A DNA stretch of 64,000 nt, taken from the NCBI RefSeq assembly GCF_030272615.1, contig NC_081406.1:462548072-462612071 (forward strand), given 5' to 3'. A model generated the notes under the pieces. It made no database searches. It was not told the DNA's origin and worked only from the letters and a program-made list of their open reading frames with translations. Positions 43,651 through 54,300 of the stretch are shown one piece after another (the stretch's first letter is position 1; every line of letters starts with the position of its first letter). Made by a program: the position numbers and the translations under genes. This DNA comes from Cryptomeria japonica (lineage: Eukaryota > Streptophyta > Pinopsida > Cupressales > Cupressaceae).

Positions 43651-45000
43651 TTGCTAAAACTCCATAGAAATGCTTTTGCATGGGATTACAAGGATATGAA
43701 TGGAATTGATCCAGCAGTTTGTACTCATTGCATTTACATAAAGGATGAGTGTTGCCCCCTCAGACAACCTCAAAGAAGAGTCAACCCTACCTTGAAGGAG
43801 ATAGCTAAAGAAGAATTGCAGAAATTGTTGAAAGCTGGGTTTATCTATCCTATCTCTGAGAGTCAATGGATATCACCTTTGGTGATAGTTCCTAAACATG
43901 GAGGCAAATGGAGAGTATGTGTTGATTATAGATCCTTGAACTTAGCCACAAGGAAGGATCATTTTCCACTGCCATTTGTGGATCAGGTATTAGATTCTCT
44001 TGCTGGTAAGAGACATTTTTCATTCCTAGATGGATTATGTGGCTATAATCAGATATAAATAGCTCCTGAGGATCAGAAGAAAACAACATTTACTTGCCCA
44101 TGGGGCACTTATGCATATTCTATTCTTCCTTTTTGGCTGTGTAATGCTCCAGCCACTTTTCAAAGGGTAGTGATCAGTATTTTTTCTGATATTTCTCAAG
44201 ATATTATGGAAATTTACATGGATAACTTTACAACTTATGGCTCTGAATTTGATCAAGCATTAGGTAATTTGAAGAAAGTTTTGCAGCGGTGTGAAGACTA
44301 CAACTTGTCTCTAAACAGTGAGAAGTGTTTCATTATGATGGAAGAAGGAATAGTCCTTGGTCATCATATATTTGTACATGGAATACAAGTGGATCCAACA
44401 AAGATTGAGGTTATTCAACATATTAATGACCCTATGAAGTAGAAAGATGTGAGAAGTTTTCTTGGCCATGCTGGATACTACAGAAGGTTTATCAAAGATT
44501 TCAGCAAAATTGCAAGTCCCTTGTATTCACTGCTTACTAAAGATGCAGAATATAAATGGACCTCAGCATGCAATGAAGCTTTTTTAAAGCTTAAGCATGC
44601 TTTGACTCAAGCACTAGTTCTAAAAGGACCTAATTGGTCTCTACCATTCCAAGTCCATACTAATGCATCTGATTATGCCATAGGAGTAGTGCTGGGACAA
44701 AAAGTTGACAAGTTGGAAAATGCAATATATTATATCAGCAAGAATTTGCAGGGACCTGAATTGAATTATACAGTTACTGAAAAGGAAATGCTAGCTGTCA
44801 TATATGCCCTTAACAAGTTTAGACACTATATTACAGGGTATCCCATATTTGTGCATACAGATTATATTGCAATTAGATATCTCATGAATAAGCCATCAAT
44901 CACTAGAAGACTGGCTCACTGGTCATTGTTGATGCAGGAATTTGATATCATAGTTGTTGATAAGCTAGGGAAGTCTAATGTTGTTGCAGATTGTCTTTAA
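43651..45000 (+). pseudogene. Athila-like reverse transcriptase and RNase H
   Basis: One frame throughout. RT: LHRNAFAWDYKDMNGIDPAV, AGFIYPISESQWISPLVIV, PKHGGKWRVCVDYRSLN, KDHFPLPFVDQVLDSLAG, FSFLDGLCGYNQI (first catalytic Asp), FWLCNAPATFQRVV and IYMDNFTTYG. The last should be (Y/V)-x-DD, so the second Asp of the catalytic pair is now Asn. RNase H: PFQVHTNASDYAIGVVLGQ (first Asp changed to Asn), TVTEKEMLAVIYALNKFRHY, FVHTDYIAIRYLM and SNVVADCL. Stops at 44056 (TAA), 44440 (TAG), 44998 (TAA). Catalytically dead as read. Confidence 0.9.
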
Positions 45001-46521
45001 TGTCTTCAATTGTAGGGAAATTCTACAATGATAGATGACACTTTTCTAGATGAGCATTTGTTTCTCATACAGGCTCATACTCCATGGTATGCTGATATTG
45101 CCAACTATTTAGCTGCAACTAAAATGCCAATTTCTTTTTCTCCTAAAGAAAGAAGGTTGCTAGTTGAAAAAAGTTTTAACTTTTCATGGTTTGCTGATTG
45201 TCTATTTTATACTGGACCTAACCAAGTCATGCAAAGATATGTCAAAGAAGATGAAACATATGACATCCTACATGCATGTCATGATGAGCCATGTGGAGGT
45301 CATTTTGCTGCCAAAAGGACATCATTGAACATACTCAATACTGGATACTATTGGCCTACATTACACAAGGATGCAACTCAGTACACAAGGAAATGTGACA
45401 GATGTTAGCGAATGGGCTGACCTAAAAAATCTGATGAGATGCCACTATATCCTCAAATATCTATTACACCATTTGACAAGTGGGGATTAGATTTTGTTGG
45501 CCCCATTGAGCCACCTTCTAATGGAAAATCTTATATCTTGGTATGTATAGACTATGTGACAAAATGGGTAGAAGCTAGAGCTATGCAACATGCAAGAGAT
45601 AATAAGGTCGCTGAGTTTCTCTATGAAGAAATATTTACAAGGTATGGAGTACCAAGGGAAGTTGTCTCAGATCAGGGACCTCAATTTACATCAACATTGA
45701 TAAAAGCTTTGGTCAATGAATACAATATAAGACACAGGAAATCTACTCCATATCATCCACAGTCAAATGGACAAGTAGAAGTTACCAATAGAGAGCTTGA
45801 GGCTATTCTTAAAAAAATAGTGTCTATCCACAAGAAAGACTGGTCTCATCGACTTTCAGAGGCAATTTGGGCATATAGAACAACATGGAAAACACTAATT
45901 GAATTCACACCTTTTGAGATGGTATATGGCAAAACAGCAATGATGCCTATTGAATTTGAGCATTAAATCTTGAAAATAACTCTACAACTGAATATGACAT
46001 TGTCTGAAGCACAGAAGGAACACATTCAGCAGCTAAATGCTCTTGATGAATGGAGGAAGATAGTTGTTCAACAAACAAAATTGATTCAAAACCAAAGAGC
46101 AAGATGGCATGATAAATATATCAGAGAAAAGAAATTCAAAGTTGGTGATTGGGCACTCCTGTATGATTCCAGATATAAGGATGCTATGGGAAAACTCCAA
46201 ACAAGGTGGTTAGGTCCTTATGAGGTAGAAGAAGTTTTTTAGAATGGAGCAGTCCGGTTGTCCACAATAGATCCTATTCGATTTAAACTCTTAGTGAATG
46301 GACACCGACTACGACTTTATCACAAGCTAGCTACTAGTGAAAAGTTCCTGCAGTAGTTTGCTCTCCAAAGTGAAATAAAAGTTCCTGTAGAAAATGGCAA
46401 GGTTCCTGCAGCAACTACCAATGATTCAGTATCAATTCATGAGCTTCCTGTTGCACTTGAGCATGTTGATAAAGGTGATGTTCTTGCAACCTCTGCAGTG
46501 AACTTATTCACCGTATCATAA
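45001..46521 (+). pseudogene. Athila-like integrase
   Basis: Same frame as RT. The zinc region reads ILHACHDEPCGGHFAAKRT and RKCDRC (His and Cys ligands). The catalytic core has WGLDFVGPIEPPSNGKSYIL (Asp), VVSDQGPQFTSTLI (Asp) and HPQSNGQVEVTNRELEAILK (Glu), so the DDE triad is complete. YRTTWKTLIEFTPFEMVYGK, KKFKVGDWALLYDSRYKD and RWLGPYEVEEVF follow, then a tail to TAA at 46519. Stops at 45015, 45406, 45418, 45965 and 46240 break it. Confidence 0.9.
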
Positions 46522-46978
46522 TAAAATATTTCCATGGGAATATTGTTCTTCGTACATAAAGTTCCATCCACTACATTCCATTCCACTTTCTTACCTGTCA
46601 CTTCATTTCATTTCGCCATCATTTTCTCCCAATTGCAGGTATGTGTATATTATACTTTATTTTAATTATGCATTTATTAGTTCATTATGATTTGTATCCT
46701 GTTTAAATCCGCTCCAAACTCAAAATCTCGTCAGCCTATGTGGACACGTGCTAGGTTAAGTTGGGGGGGGGGGTACTTTATGGTCCTTTTTCCAATAAAA
46801 TTTATTATCAGTTTTTTTGATATCCCAAATTGATTTCCTAACTAACATTACTTATGATGATTATTATTTCACGCAAGTGAATAATAAGGTCTGCTGCCAA
46901 AATTAAGATATGTAGATTTTAGTTTTTTGTGAAACTGTCAAACATTTTGGTGAAGCTGCGAAAGTATCAGAGTAAAAG
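46522..46978 (+). other. Spacer between pol and the accessory ORF
   Basis: AT-rich, with a nine-G run near 46763-46773 and no ORF. A transcript start or splice site could lie here if the downstream ORF is made from a subgenomic RNA as suggested for Athila env-like ORFs; I see no clear signal. Confidence 0.5.
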
Positions 46979-49258
46979 ATGGGTGGTGATCTAATTCGCC
47001 ATGAGCCAATGGTCCACGAAGGGTTGCTACAGGATGTTGTCTGTGAGAATTATTTCTGAAAACACGGTTGGCTAGATTATTTCTTGAAAATCAGGGATTA
47101 CAGCGATGAAATAGCTACGGAATTTATGCATTGCTTTGATGAAGGAGCAGCTACAATTAAAGGGTTGAGGGTAATTTCTATGGAGCAGAGAATTGCAGAG
47201 GTCATAGGGTTGCTGCGGGAAGGAGAACTCTTTCTTGAATCAAAAGATACAAGGAGTGCCAGGGTAGAGTTCACAATTTCCACTGACAGACCCTTAATGG
47301 TGGACAGACAAGGGACTAGAAGGGTTTCTTTACCAGCACATTGGCCTCAGGTAGCTCTATATGTTATGAAATATATTACATGTGAAGGATGGTATTCAAA
47401 TTTGCATTCACCTCATTTTAAGTTACTTAGTCATCTGTGTCATGGTCGATGAGTTAATGTCCCAAATTTCTTGTATCATCTCATTTCTATAAGTGCTAAG
47501 GAGACTAGAAAATATGGAAATCGCTCTATTAGCCATCATGGACTGGTTAAGTTGCTTGTACAATGGTCCCTGAGAGATGTTTCACAAATGGAATGGAGTG
47601 TGTTTGAGGATATTCTGCAATTTAGGGTTGATGAAGCCCCTATTGCGAATAATCCACCGGCTCAAGAAGAGATTGTTGTAGAAGATCTTTCTGGTGAAGA
47701 TGAGGGTTTGCTGGTTGCTGAAGGAGCCACAATTATTATGGAAGGAAATATTAAAGCAGATTCAATCGAAGAACAACCCTCTACTTCTCTTTAAAGAGAT
47801 TCACCTATTTTGCTAAAGGAAGGAAAAGAATTGGAAAAGGATGAATCAGATGAAGAATTTGTTATCTGGCCATAAGAAGTGCATATTCCTCCTCCAACCA
47901 AGAGGCGTCGAGCAAAAACAAAAACTCCTGCAACTGTTTCAAAAGTGTATGTAAGGAGAACAAGAAGGAGGACACAGAAGACTCAACCTATGAGTAATCC
48001 ATTAGATTTTATTGCAGTAGAAACTTTGGAAGAAGAAGATGCTGCAGAGAAGGAAATGCAAGAAAACCCTATGGAAGAGGAAATTCAAGAAAACCCCATA
48101 GAAGAAGAAATTCAAGAAGAAGTTGTAATGGATAAGCTAGCAAATCTTGCTTTAGTGGCATTGCAATGTGAAGAGACGGTTGATGATGCTCTACAACAAC
48201 CTGAAGAAAATGTGGGAGATATGTCAACTCAGAATGAGGAGTTTATTGAATAAATCCCACGATCTAAGGTAGGACCTATTAGACCTCCTTCATCCCTAAC
48301 TAGTTTATCAATTACTTTAACATTTTTTAGGCAATGGGAAATAGAGAAGGATAGGTTGTAGGGGATAATTAATAAGCAGCAAAAAGAGACTGAAAAGAAA
48401 GATAATAGAATTAAAGAATTAGAAGCTAAGGTAGAAGAGATTTATGGTATGGTTCCAGAGATGATGCAGTGTAGGGTACCCCCAAGAATTTATGCAGTAC
48501 ATTTGGAAAAGCGGTATCTAAATTTCAGACTAAACTGCATTGTTAGGGACCTTAATCCATCCTTGGAAACACCTAAGGAATTCTATCATGCTTACCAAAC
48601 CTCTCCACATGCTGTAAGGAATTTGTTATGTGAATTATATTTACATAACTATGTTGTACCCCAAGATAGAGAATGGGATCCTTTATTGTATATTGGGGAT
48701 ATCCATCTTAGAGCTTTAATGTCATGGATCCAAAATGAGATGATCATAGGACCACAAGCCAAGGAGTTTGAAAAATTAGAACTTGACTATCCATTGCCAT
48801 TGAGGAGGGAATTAGAAGCACCCAGGGTTCTATATTATGATTGAAAAAAGTTGCTAATAAGAGATGATATTAGTAAGATAGTACTTCCAATGAGAGAGGA
48901 AGTCTATCAAGCGTATGAGCATTTGCCTCAGACCCACATGACAACTGCACTAGAAGGGATAACTCAACGCTAGAATCATCTACAAGATCATTTAAAACTG
49001 GGAGAATCTTACTCATTATAGAATTTTCATGCAGCCATACAAAGAGCCTCCAAATACATACAACTAGGCAGGGAGAAATCCAATAACTGGTTGCCATTAA
49101 TCTTTCAGCCTCTGATCCTTATGTGGCCACTTTTGGCATACCAACCAACTTATTGGAATTTGCCTTTCAAGGGAATCAGACAGGACATTGTTGGTGATTT
49201 CAGAGTTTCAGCAAAAATCATAAACTTTCCTTTTGCTGCAAGAGCAGCAAACCCTTAA
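46979..49258 (+). pseudogene. Athila-like accessory ORF (759 codons), same family as LINE ORF3
   Basis: A single frame from ATG 46979 to TAA 49256-49258 with no frameshift but about nine in-frame stops. It sits where Athila elements keep their env-like ORF. N-terminal domain: MGGDLIRHEP, HGWLDYFLKI, TEFMHCFDEGAATIKGLRVI, EQRIAEVIGLLREGELF, STDRPLMVDRQGTRRVSLP, MKYITCEGWYSNLHSPHFKL, LSHLCHGR and SISHHGLVKLLVQW. The middle is acidic with two short repeats (ENPMEEEIQ, ENPIEEEIQ) and a basic patch (KRRRAKTKT). A coiled coil follows (WEIEKDRL...QQKETEKKDNRIKELEAKVE), then a folded-looking part with VPPRIYAVHLEKRYLNFRLN. No clear signal peptide or membrane anchor, so an envelope role is doubtful. 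Confidence 0.75.
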
Positions 49259-49270
49259 AGTTGGGGGGCA
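49257..49270 (+). other. Polypurine tract of the Athila-like element
   Basis: AAAGTTGGGGGGCA directly before the 3' LTR, overlapping the accessory ORF stop. Confidence 0.8.
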
Positions 49271-50536
49271 TGATAAGTTGATGCTTTGACATGTTTTTAA
49301 TCATGACTCTTAGGTGTTTTGGTATCTTTTGGGTTGCATTGTGATAGTAAAGTATTGTGAATTGACTATATGTAATCCATGTTTTAAAACTGAACTTAAG
49401 AAAACATGTTTGAACTTTGTCTGTTAATTCCTGTAGCCATGCCAATTTATTCCTACAGCCAAATGATTTGTCCCTGTGATATGCAGATTATTTAGGATAA
49501 TGCCATATGTGAGTTAATGAATGTATTAATTAAGTAAGATACATATGCATGTCCTTGTATGTTATTTTTGTTTTAGTGCAGATAATAATTGATGCTGTGG
49601 TGGATGATTTTCTTTCGCGCCTAAGGACTGGAGAATCACGTTCATATAACTGGAGGTCAAACTCAAGGGGATACAAGCAAGCACAATGTATGACATAATT
49701 GGAGCAGTTATACTTCACCATGGGAGTTTAACTTTGGTGCATATTGAATTCACAAAATATCGCTTTGGCATGCAAAGACTGTGGTTCGGTTTCAGATCCA
49801 CAGTTCCTGCAGCCAATCTCTCAGTTATCTCCTTCATCTAACAATTATCTGCCTCTTCTTCTGGGCATAACTTGAGTTGTCCATTGTAGTTGATCTTTTG
49901 TTTATAATAAGCTCTTCCTTCTTTATTAGAGTTAGACAGGATGGAAGCGAATTGAGCAGAGTTTTGTCAAGCATTCTGAATTTTTTTCTTTTAGAATATG
50001 TAATCATTTTCAAGAAGAAATGAATAAGAATATGTTGTTCTGATCTGTTAATAGTACTTTGTTGGGAGTTTGATATCACTCATCCAAGGGGGCCCACTTG
50101 GTGAGTGATCCTGTGTTTATGATCATTGAAGTTATTTTTTACTTAGTTGCAGTAGAAGTTCATGACTGGATTGTTCCTGCAGCCACTAGAAATAGATCCG
50201 TTGATTGTCCCTACAACTATGACAGAATAGTGTGATTTCCGTTATTTTCATTAGATCATTTTAGAAGTGTTTTGTGAAGATTTCATGTAGCCTTTTATGA
50301 TTTCCATTCCTGCCTTTCCTTTCTGCATAATGTTAGTCACTGCAGTAATGTAGAATAACCATTTAAGGAGCTTAGTGCATATATATTGCGGACCCATTTC
50401 AAGTTTTACGTTCCTGGATTGATAACTAAATGAACACCAGCCATGAAAATAGTAAGCTCTACCATATGAATGTCCAAACTTCAGATTGAGATTTCAATTA
50501 GAGGTATTATTATTATCATTATAGTTGGGGTAGACA
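49271..50536 (+). repeat. 3' LTR of the Athila-like element
   Basis: Starts TGATAAGTTGATGC, ends GGGGTAGACA, followed by the TSD AGGGG. Matches 39546-40776 over its full length with scattered substitutions and two small length differences. Confidence 0.93.
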
Positions 50537-50887
50537 AGGGGGTCTGAATGTTTTCATGGAATGGCTAAGTGGGAAAGATCCCACAATCACTAGTTATTCA
50601 TCAAGAACTGGAAAAATTCCAAAATTCTTATCGGATCCTAGATGATGAATGTTGATGAGGAGGTCATCGCCAAGGCAACGGGGATGACGACCGAGGGAAT
50701 GAAATTTTATAGGGACAGAGGCATATTAGATAAAGCAGCAGACAAGTTTCCTGTTAAGGATGAAGAGAGGAGAAAGATGATTAAAATCGACAACTCCTAC
50801 CATGCCTCAAGGAGAATTTGCAGGCCATGCAGGTTTATCTTATTCACTTCTATTGAATACATTACCTTAGATGGTAGGTTTACCAGA
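50537..50887 (+). pseudogene. LINE ORF3, middle piece
   Basis: After the TSD copy the N-terminal frame continues as GLNVFMEWLSGKDPTITSYS and RTGKIPKFLSDPR, then meets two TGA codons. A frame change at about 50640 leads into DEEVIAKATGMTTEGMKFYR, DRGILDKAADKFPVKDEERR and FILFTSIEYITLDGRFTR. Against the Athila accessory ORF the order is the same: G-x-L-x2-F, then a (V/I)IA-x2-(T/I)G...EG block, then YIT-x-G. Solo LTR 'e' interrupts at 50887; the codon phase is kept across it. Confidence 0.7.
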
Positions 50888-51937
50888 TTTTAGGTCCCAG
50901 AGACAACTGAGAGGGTGGGGGTGAATCAGTTGTGTAAAATATTCAAACCAAAAACTAATTAACCAACTTAATGCTTAATAATAGTAAACTAGTTAAGTAT
51001 GCCGGTAGATAGTGTTAATAGTAAATTGCTATACCGGTAAGGATTAATGCATGAAACATAAAACTAAAGTCATCCACAACACATAACACCAATATTTGTA
51101 CGTGGAAACCCTGTAAGGGGAAAAACCACGATGGGAAACCTTACCCACAATCAGATGATACTACTACAGATAGTAAGTGAACATAAATGGGGTCTACACA
51201 TGTAGAAAGGCCAACAGCCTAGAGCTCATTGCTCAATCACAAAATGGGAGTCACACTGACTACAGTTGGATGGTTAAATCCAATAAGAATGTATTGCACA
51301 AAATAGCATCTTCATATGCTGGATTCAATACCAGTGTAATGCTGATATGCTTCTACAAAAACCTAACTTCACCTTCAAATGATGTCTTCATGTATATCCC
51401 TACTTGATCTCGCATATACCTTCACTCAATTATTTTTCGCATTCCACATTTGATCTTACAAATAAGATCTTACATTTATACCATACCCTAAGACCAATTT
51501 TAGTAGGTTGGCTCTACAAGATATTATAGTAAAATATTTTTCATACAATATAATATCCAATGCAAAACATGTCGGCTAAATGCATTTACAACAATAATAA
51601 ATCATCTCTATAGCATGCTATGCTGATCTGGAAAAGATAAACCTACTGGTGTAACCCTAGACAACCTAGACCTATTTGCCGGTAAAAGAAAATATACAAA
51701 TATGAATATACCAATGATTAATTCTTCAAAAAAAAGTGTCCACATGATGTCTTCGACATTACTAAGTGTCTTCCATATCATTCTAGGTACCGGTGAACAT
51801 TATATCCTGTCGGTGAACCATATACCAGTAACTGTTGCACAGTTTACTTGCTTGCCAGTGAATGTTGCTGGATCTTCAAAGTGCTTGTATTCAGTAGGTG
51901 TTGACATCAATGACAAAACCCTACGAAAATATCAACA
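50888..51937 (-). mobile_element. Solo copia LTR 'e' (1050 bp), TSD CCAGA
   Basis: It starts TTTTAGGTCC (first base pair changed from the usual TG; LTR 'b' has TGTTAGAACC) and ends AATATCAACA. CCAGA is at 50883-50887 and 51938-51942. It has the GAGAGGGTGGGGGTGAATCA lead, the core at 51101-51140 and several GCCGGT/TACCGGT motifs. Removing it restores the ORF3 frame. Confidence 0.92.
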
Positions 51938-51942
51938 CCAGA

Positions 51943-53112
51943 GCCTACGGGCATCACTTCATTTTACTCAACCATTTCTATCATGGGGAAAAGGTTAGCC
52001 TTCCCTATTACCTTGCATGCTCAATGGATCATACTATAAAGGAGATCTAGAAGGACCCTAAGGGTGATCATGCCCTCCATCAGGGGCTCATCGTCCTAGT
52101 TTATAAAATGCTCAAGGGGAAGTGCATTGAAAAGCCTATTAAGGGAAAAAATGCAAGAGATGTGACAACGGACAGTGAAGCTAGCGGTTTTAACTTTGAA
52201 TCGGAGATCAAGGGAGAATCGGAAGAAACTAGTAAAAACAAGAGGAATAGGACCAAGAAGAGAAGGATTATTGTGGAATCACGTATGTCGGATTCTGAAA
52301 CTAACTCCTTTGAGAAAAAAATTGTTAAAAAAAAGAAAGGGAAAGCTACTGGAAAATAGGCTCAAAGAAAGAATACTAAAAAGGGTAATAATTCTGATAT
52401 CAACCATATTCTGGTTGATTTTGAGGAGGAGACTGAAGAAAATAAGAAGGTTGAGAGTTAGGATAAAGATGGGGAGGGCAACTCGGTTATGGACAATATA
52501 GAGACTGTGAATACCACAAGTCTGCATAAGGAAGATAAAGGGGATAAAAGTGGCAGTGGTGACAATGATACTGTTAAGGCCTTCTATGAGACCATCGTAA
52601 CCATGGTGAAGGATATCAACAGTTTGAAAATAGATACTCAATCTATTGCTAGAGTTATGATTGGTGATAAGCCCTTGGCTGAACATGTTAAAGAATTGGT
52701 TGCTATTCTGCATAATGCGGAAGCTATTGAATGTATGGTTGGAAAAATCATACCTATGGAAAAAAAGGTCAATGAGATGGGAGATAGAAAGGAAATGGAA
52801 ATCAAAATGAATGATTTTGATAGCAGAATTGACAGGTTGGAACACAACATCAAGAAGATTGCTGACCAAAATTTCAAAATCCTCAAATCGTCGGTGGACA
52901 ACATGAACATCCTTATCAACAGGTTCGAGAACAAAGCCGAGAAGGATGGTGATAAAGAGCAGTTGGACAAGAAGGGTCATGAAAAGAGGACTAGAGCCAA
53001 CACAAAGATTAAGGGTGACATCAAAGGTTGTGAGTTGGAGGAACTGAACACCTCAGTGAACAACATGAAACAAATGGTTGTTCACACTGAGGAAATTATG
53101 AATAGTATTTAG
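51943..53112 (+). pseudogene. LINE ORF3, C-terminal piece with coiled coil
   Basis: Continues in frame: GHHFILLNHFYHGEKVSLPY, a TAG at about 52048, then HALHQGLIVLVYKML, matching HF-x-LL-x-H-x2-HG...H-x-GL of the Athila accessory ORF. A Lys/Glu-rich hinge follows (NKRNRTKKRRIIVESRMSDS and FEKKIVKKKKGKATGK). From 52489 a 207-codon stretch ends the protein: MDNIETVNTTSLHKEDKG, then helical text with heptad-like spacing (VKELVAILHNAEAIE, MEKKVNEMGDRKEME, NDFDSRIDRLEHNIKKIADQ, NMKQMVVHTEEIMNSI). Internal stops after LTR 'e' are TAG (about 52048, 52357, 52459). The product would be about 530 residues. Confidence 0.72.
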
Positions 53113-53328
53113 ATTTTAGTTGGTGTCCTAGCTTTTGTCTTTTTGTTGTCTACGTGCTTTCCTTTCGCTGTCTGTTCTGGATTTTTAATGTTATGTTATG
53201 TTAGTTGATCCCTATCAATGGGCTCATTTTGCCTTTTTGAATTGATCAGACACTTTTTATAGCTGATCTGTTTTCCTGGTTTGTACAAGGTTTAGGTACC
53301 TTTCAAATACCCGCTTTTACTTAATCAA
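53113..53328 (+). other. LINE 3' untranslated region and 3' end
   Basis: T-rich text with TTTTGTCTTTTTGTTGTC and GTTATGTTATGTTAG, ending AAGGTTTAGGTACC... and CGCTTTTACTTAATCAAA, typical of plant L1 3' ends, with only a short A tail. The TSD follows at 53329-53340. This places ORF3 inside the LINE. Confidence 0.75.
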
Positions 53329-53340
53329 AACAAAGAAGGT

Positions 53341-54300
53341 ATTAATTGAGAAAGGTATCATCAATATATTGAAAGAAAATAAAAAAGATTTGAAAGGAAA
53401 TGATAAGCCATGATTTTGGAACAATAACAAGAACACAGTAAATGATGGTGTTTGAGATTCTAACACAGTGAGACCAAAAATCACTCTTTCAGGACCAAGT
53501 TCTTCTATAAACAACCAAGTAAATACTCAAGAAACTTCAAAACCATGAAGGAAATACACCCCATTAGGAGAGCCACTTGAGTCAAATTTTATGAAGCTAG
53601 TAGAAAACAAGCTAATAACAATTCCAGACAATCCTCCATATGAACCAAAATTCAAACCAAATTGGTAGAATGACAATGAGTATTGCAAATATCACAAGAG
53701 CAAGGGACATAAAACAAGAAATTGCCATCACTTGAAGAACATTATTAAAGATCTTATTGATAAAGGTGACATTGTGATTGATGGACATACATCAAATCAA
53801 GAGCATAGGATGTTTAAGGAACCATTCCCTAAACATGACAAGGGAAAATCCAAAGCCACAGATGATCAAGCCAACTATACCAAAATGTCTTATGACTACG
53901 ATCCAATCGTTAACCACATTTTTATGGACAAGTATGTTTTTACTATTATCATAAAGGAAAAAATGCTTGAGAGTTCTACCCAAAGAACCAAAGTTATCCT
54001 AAAAGGCATTGGAACTTCTTCTAAATCTACCTTTGAATGTAATGTCACAACTCATCGTGGTAAGGTCACCTAGTAAGGTGCTCCAGCTAAAACCACCACT
54101 TCCTCATCGTCCAAACCTGAGTACAACCTAGTAGAATAGTTAGGGAAGACACCCACACTTCTCTCAATCCTAGAACTCTTGCGTATCTCTGCTTCACATA
54201 AAACCATACTTGACAAAGTCCTAAGAGAAAATTTTGTACCCACTGATCTGAACATGGACCAATTTCTAGTCATGGTGGCATACCTTTCTGTTCTGCATAA
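53341..54300 (+). pseudogene. T2 gag, right part
   Basis: Resumes after the LINE with LIEKGIINILKENKKDLKG, matching T1 gag at about 11300. Then YTPLGEPLESNFMKLVENK-like text, a knuckle region NEYCKYHKSKGHKTRNCHHL that keeps the first Cys lost in T1 (C-x-YH...GHK-x3-C), LIDKGDIVIDGHTSNQEHRM, and the pre-protease segment. Stops at 53412, 53546, 53667 and 54072. Confidence 0.8.

Larger units (their letters stand above)
39546..50536 (+). mobile_element. Complete Athila-like Ty3/gypsy element with an accessory ORF (TSD AGGGG)
   Basis: LTRs at 39546-40776 (1231 bp) and 49271-50536 (1266 bp); AGGGG at 39541-39545 and 50537-50541. The 11.0-kb element has primer site, gag, protease, RT-RNase H, integrase, a 759-codon accessory ORF and polypurine tract in order, with nothing inserted. 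In one 120-base stretch compared by eye (40021-40140 against the partner) the LTRs differ at about nine positions, so it is old. The lineage call rests on the TGGCACCGTTGC primer site, D-L-G protease and a large ORF after pol. Confidence 0.93.
32182..53328 (+). mobile_element. L1-type LINE with three ORFs (TSD AACAAAGAAGGT), carrying three later insertions
   Basis: The 12-bp AACAAAGAAGGT stands at 32170-32181 and 53329-53340; the gag text is continuous if everything between is removed. Own sequence: 32182-33388, about 34960-39545, 50542-50887 and 51943-53328, roughly 7 kb. It has ORF1 (truncated at its 5' end), ORF2 with endonuclease, RT and RNase H, a third ORF, and a 3' end GGTACCTTTC...TTACTTAATCAAA typical of plant LINEs. 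Inserted later: copia LTR fragment 'd', the Athila-like element and solo LTR 'e'. Confidence 0.88.

Noticed and set aside
52279-52980. 233-codon minus-strand ORF opposite LINE ORF3
   Set aside because: Antisense shadow of the Lys/Glu-rich ORF3: it reads as Leu/Phe/Ile-rich text and could be mistaken for a membrane protein.
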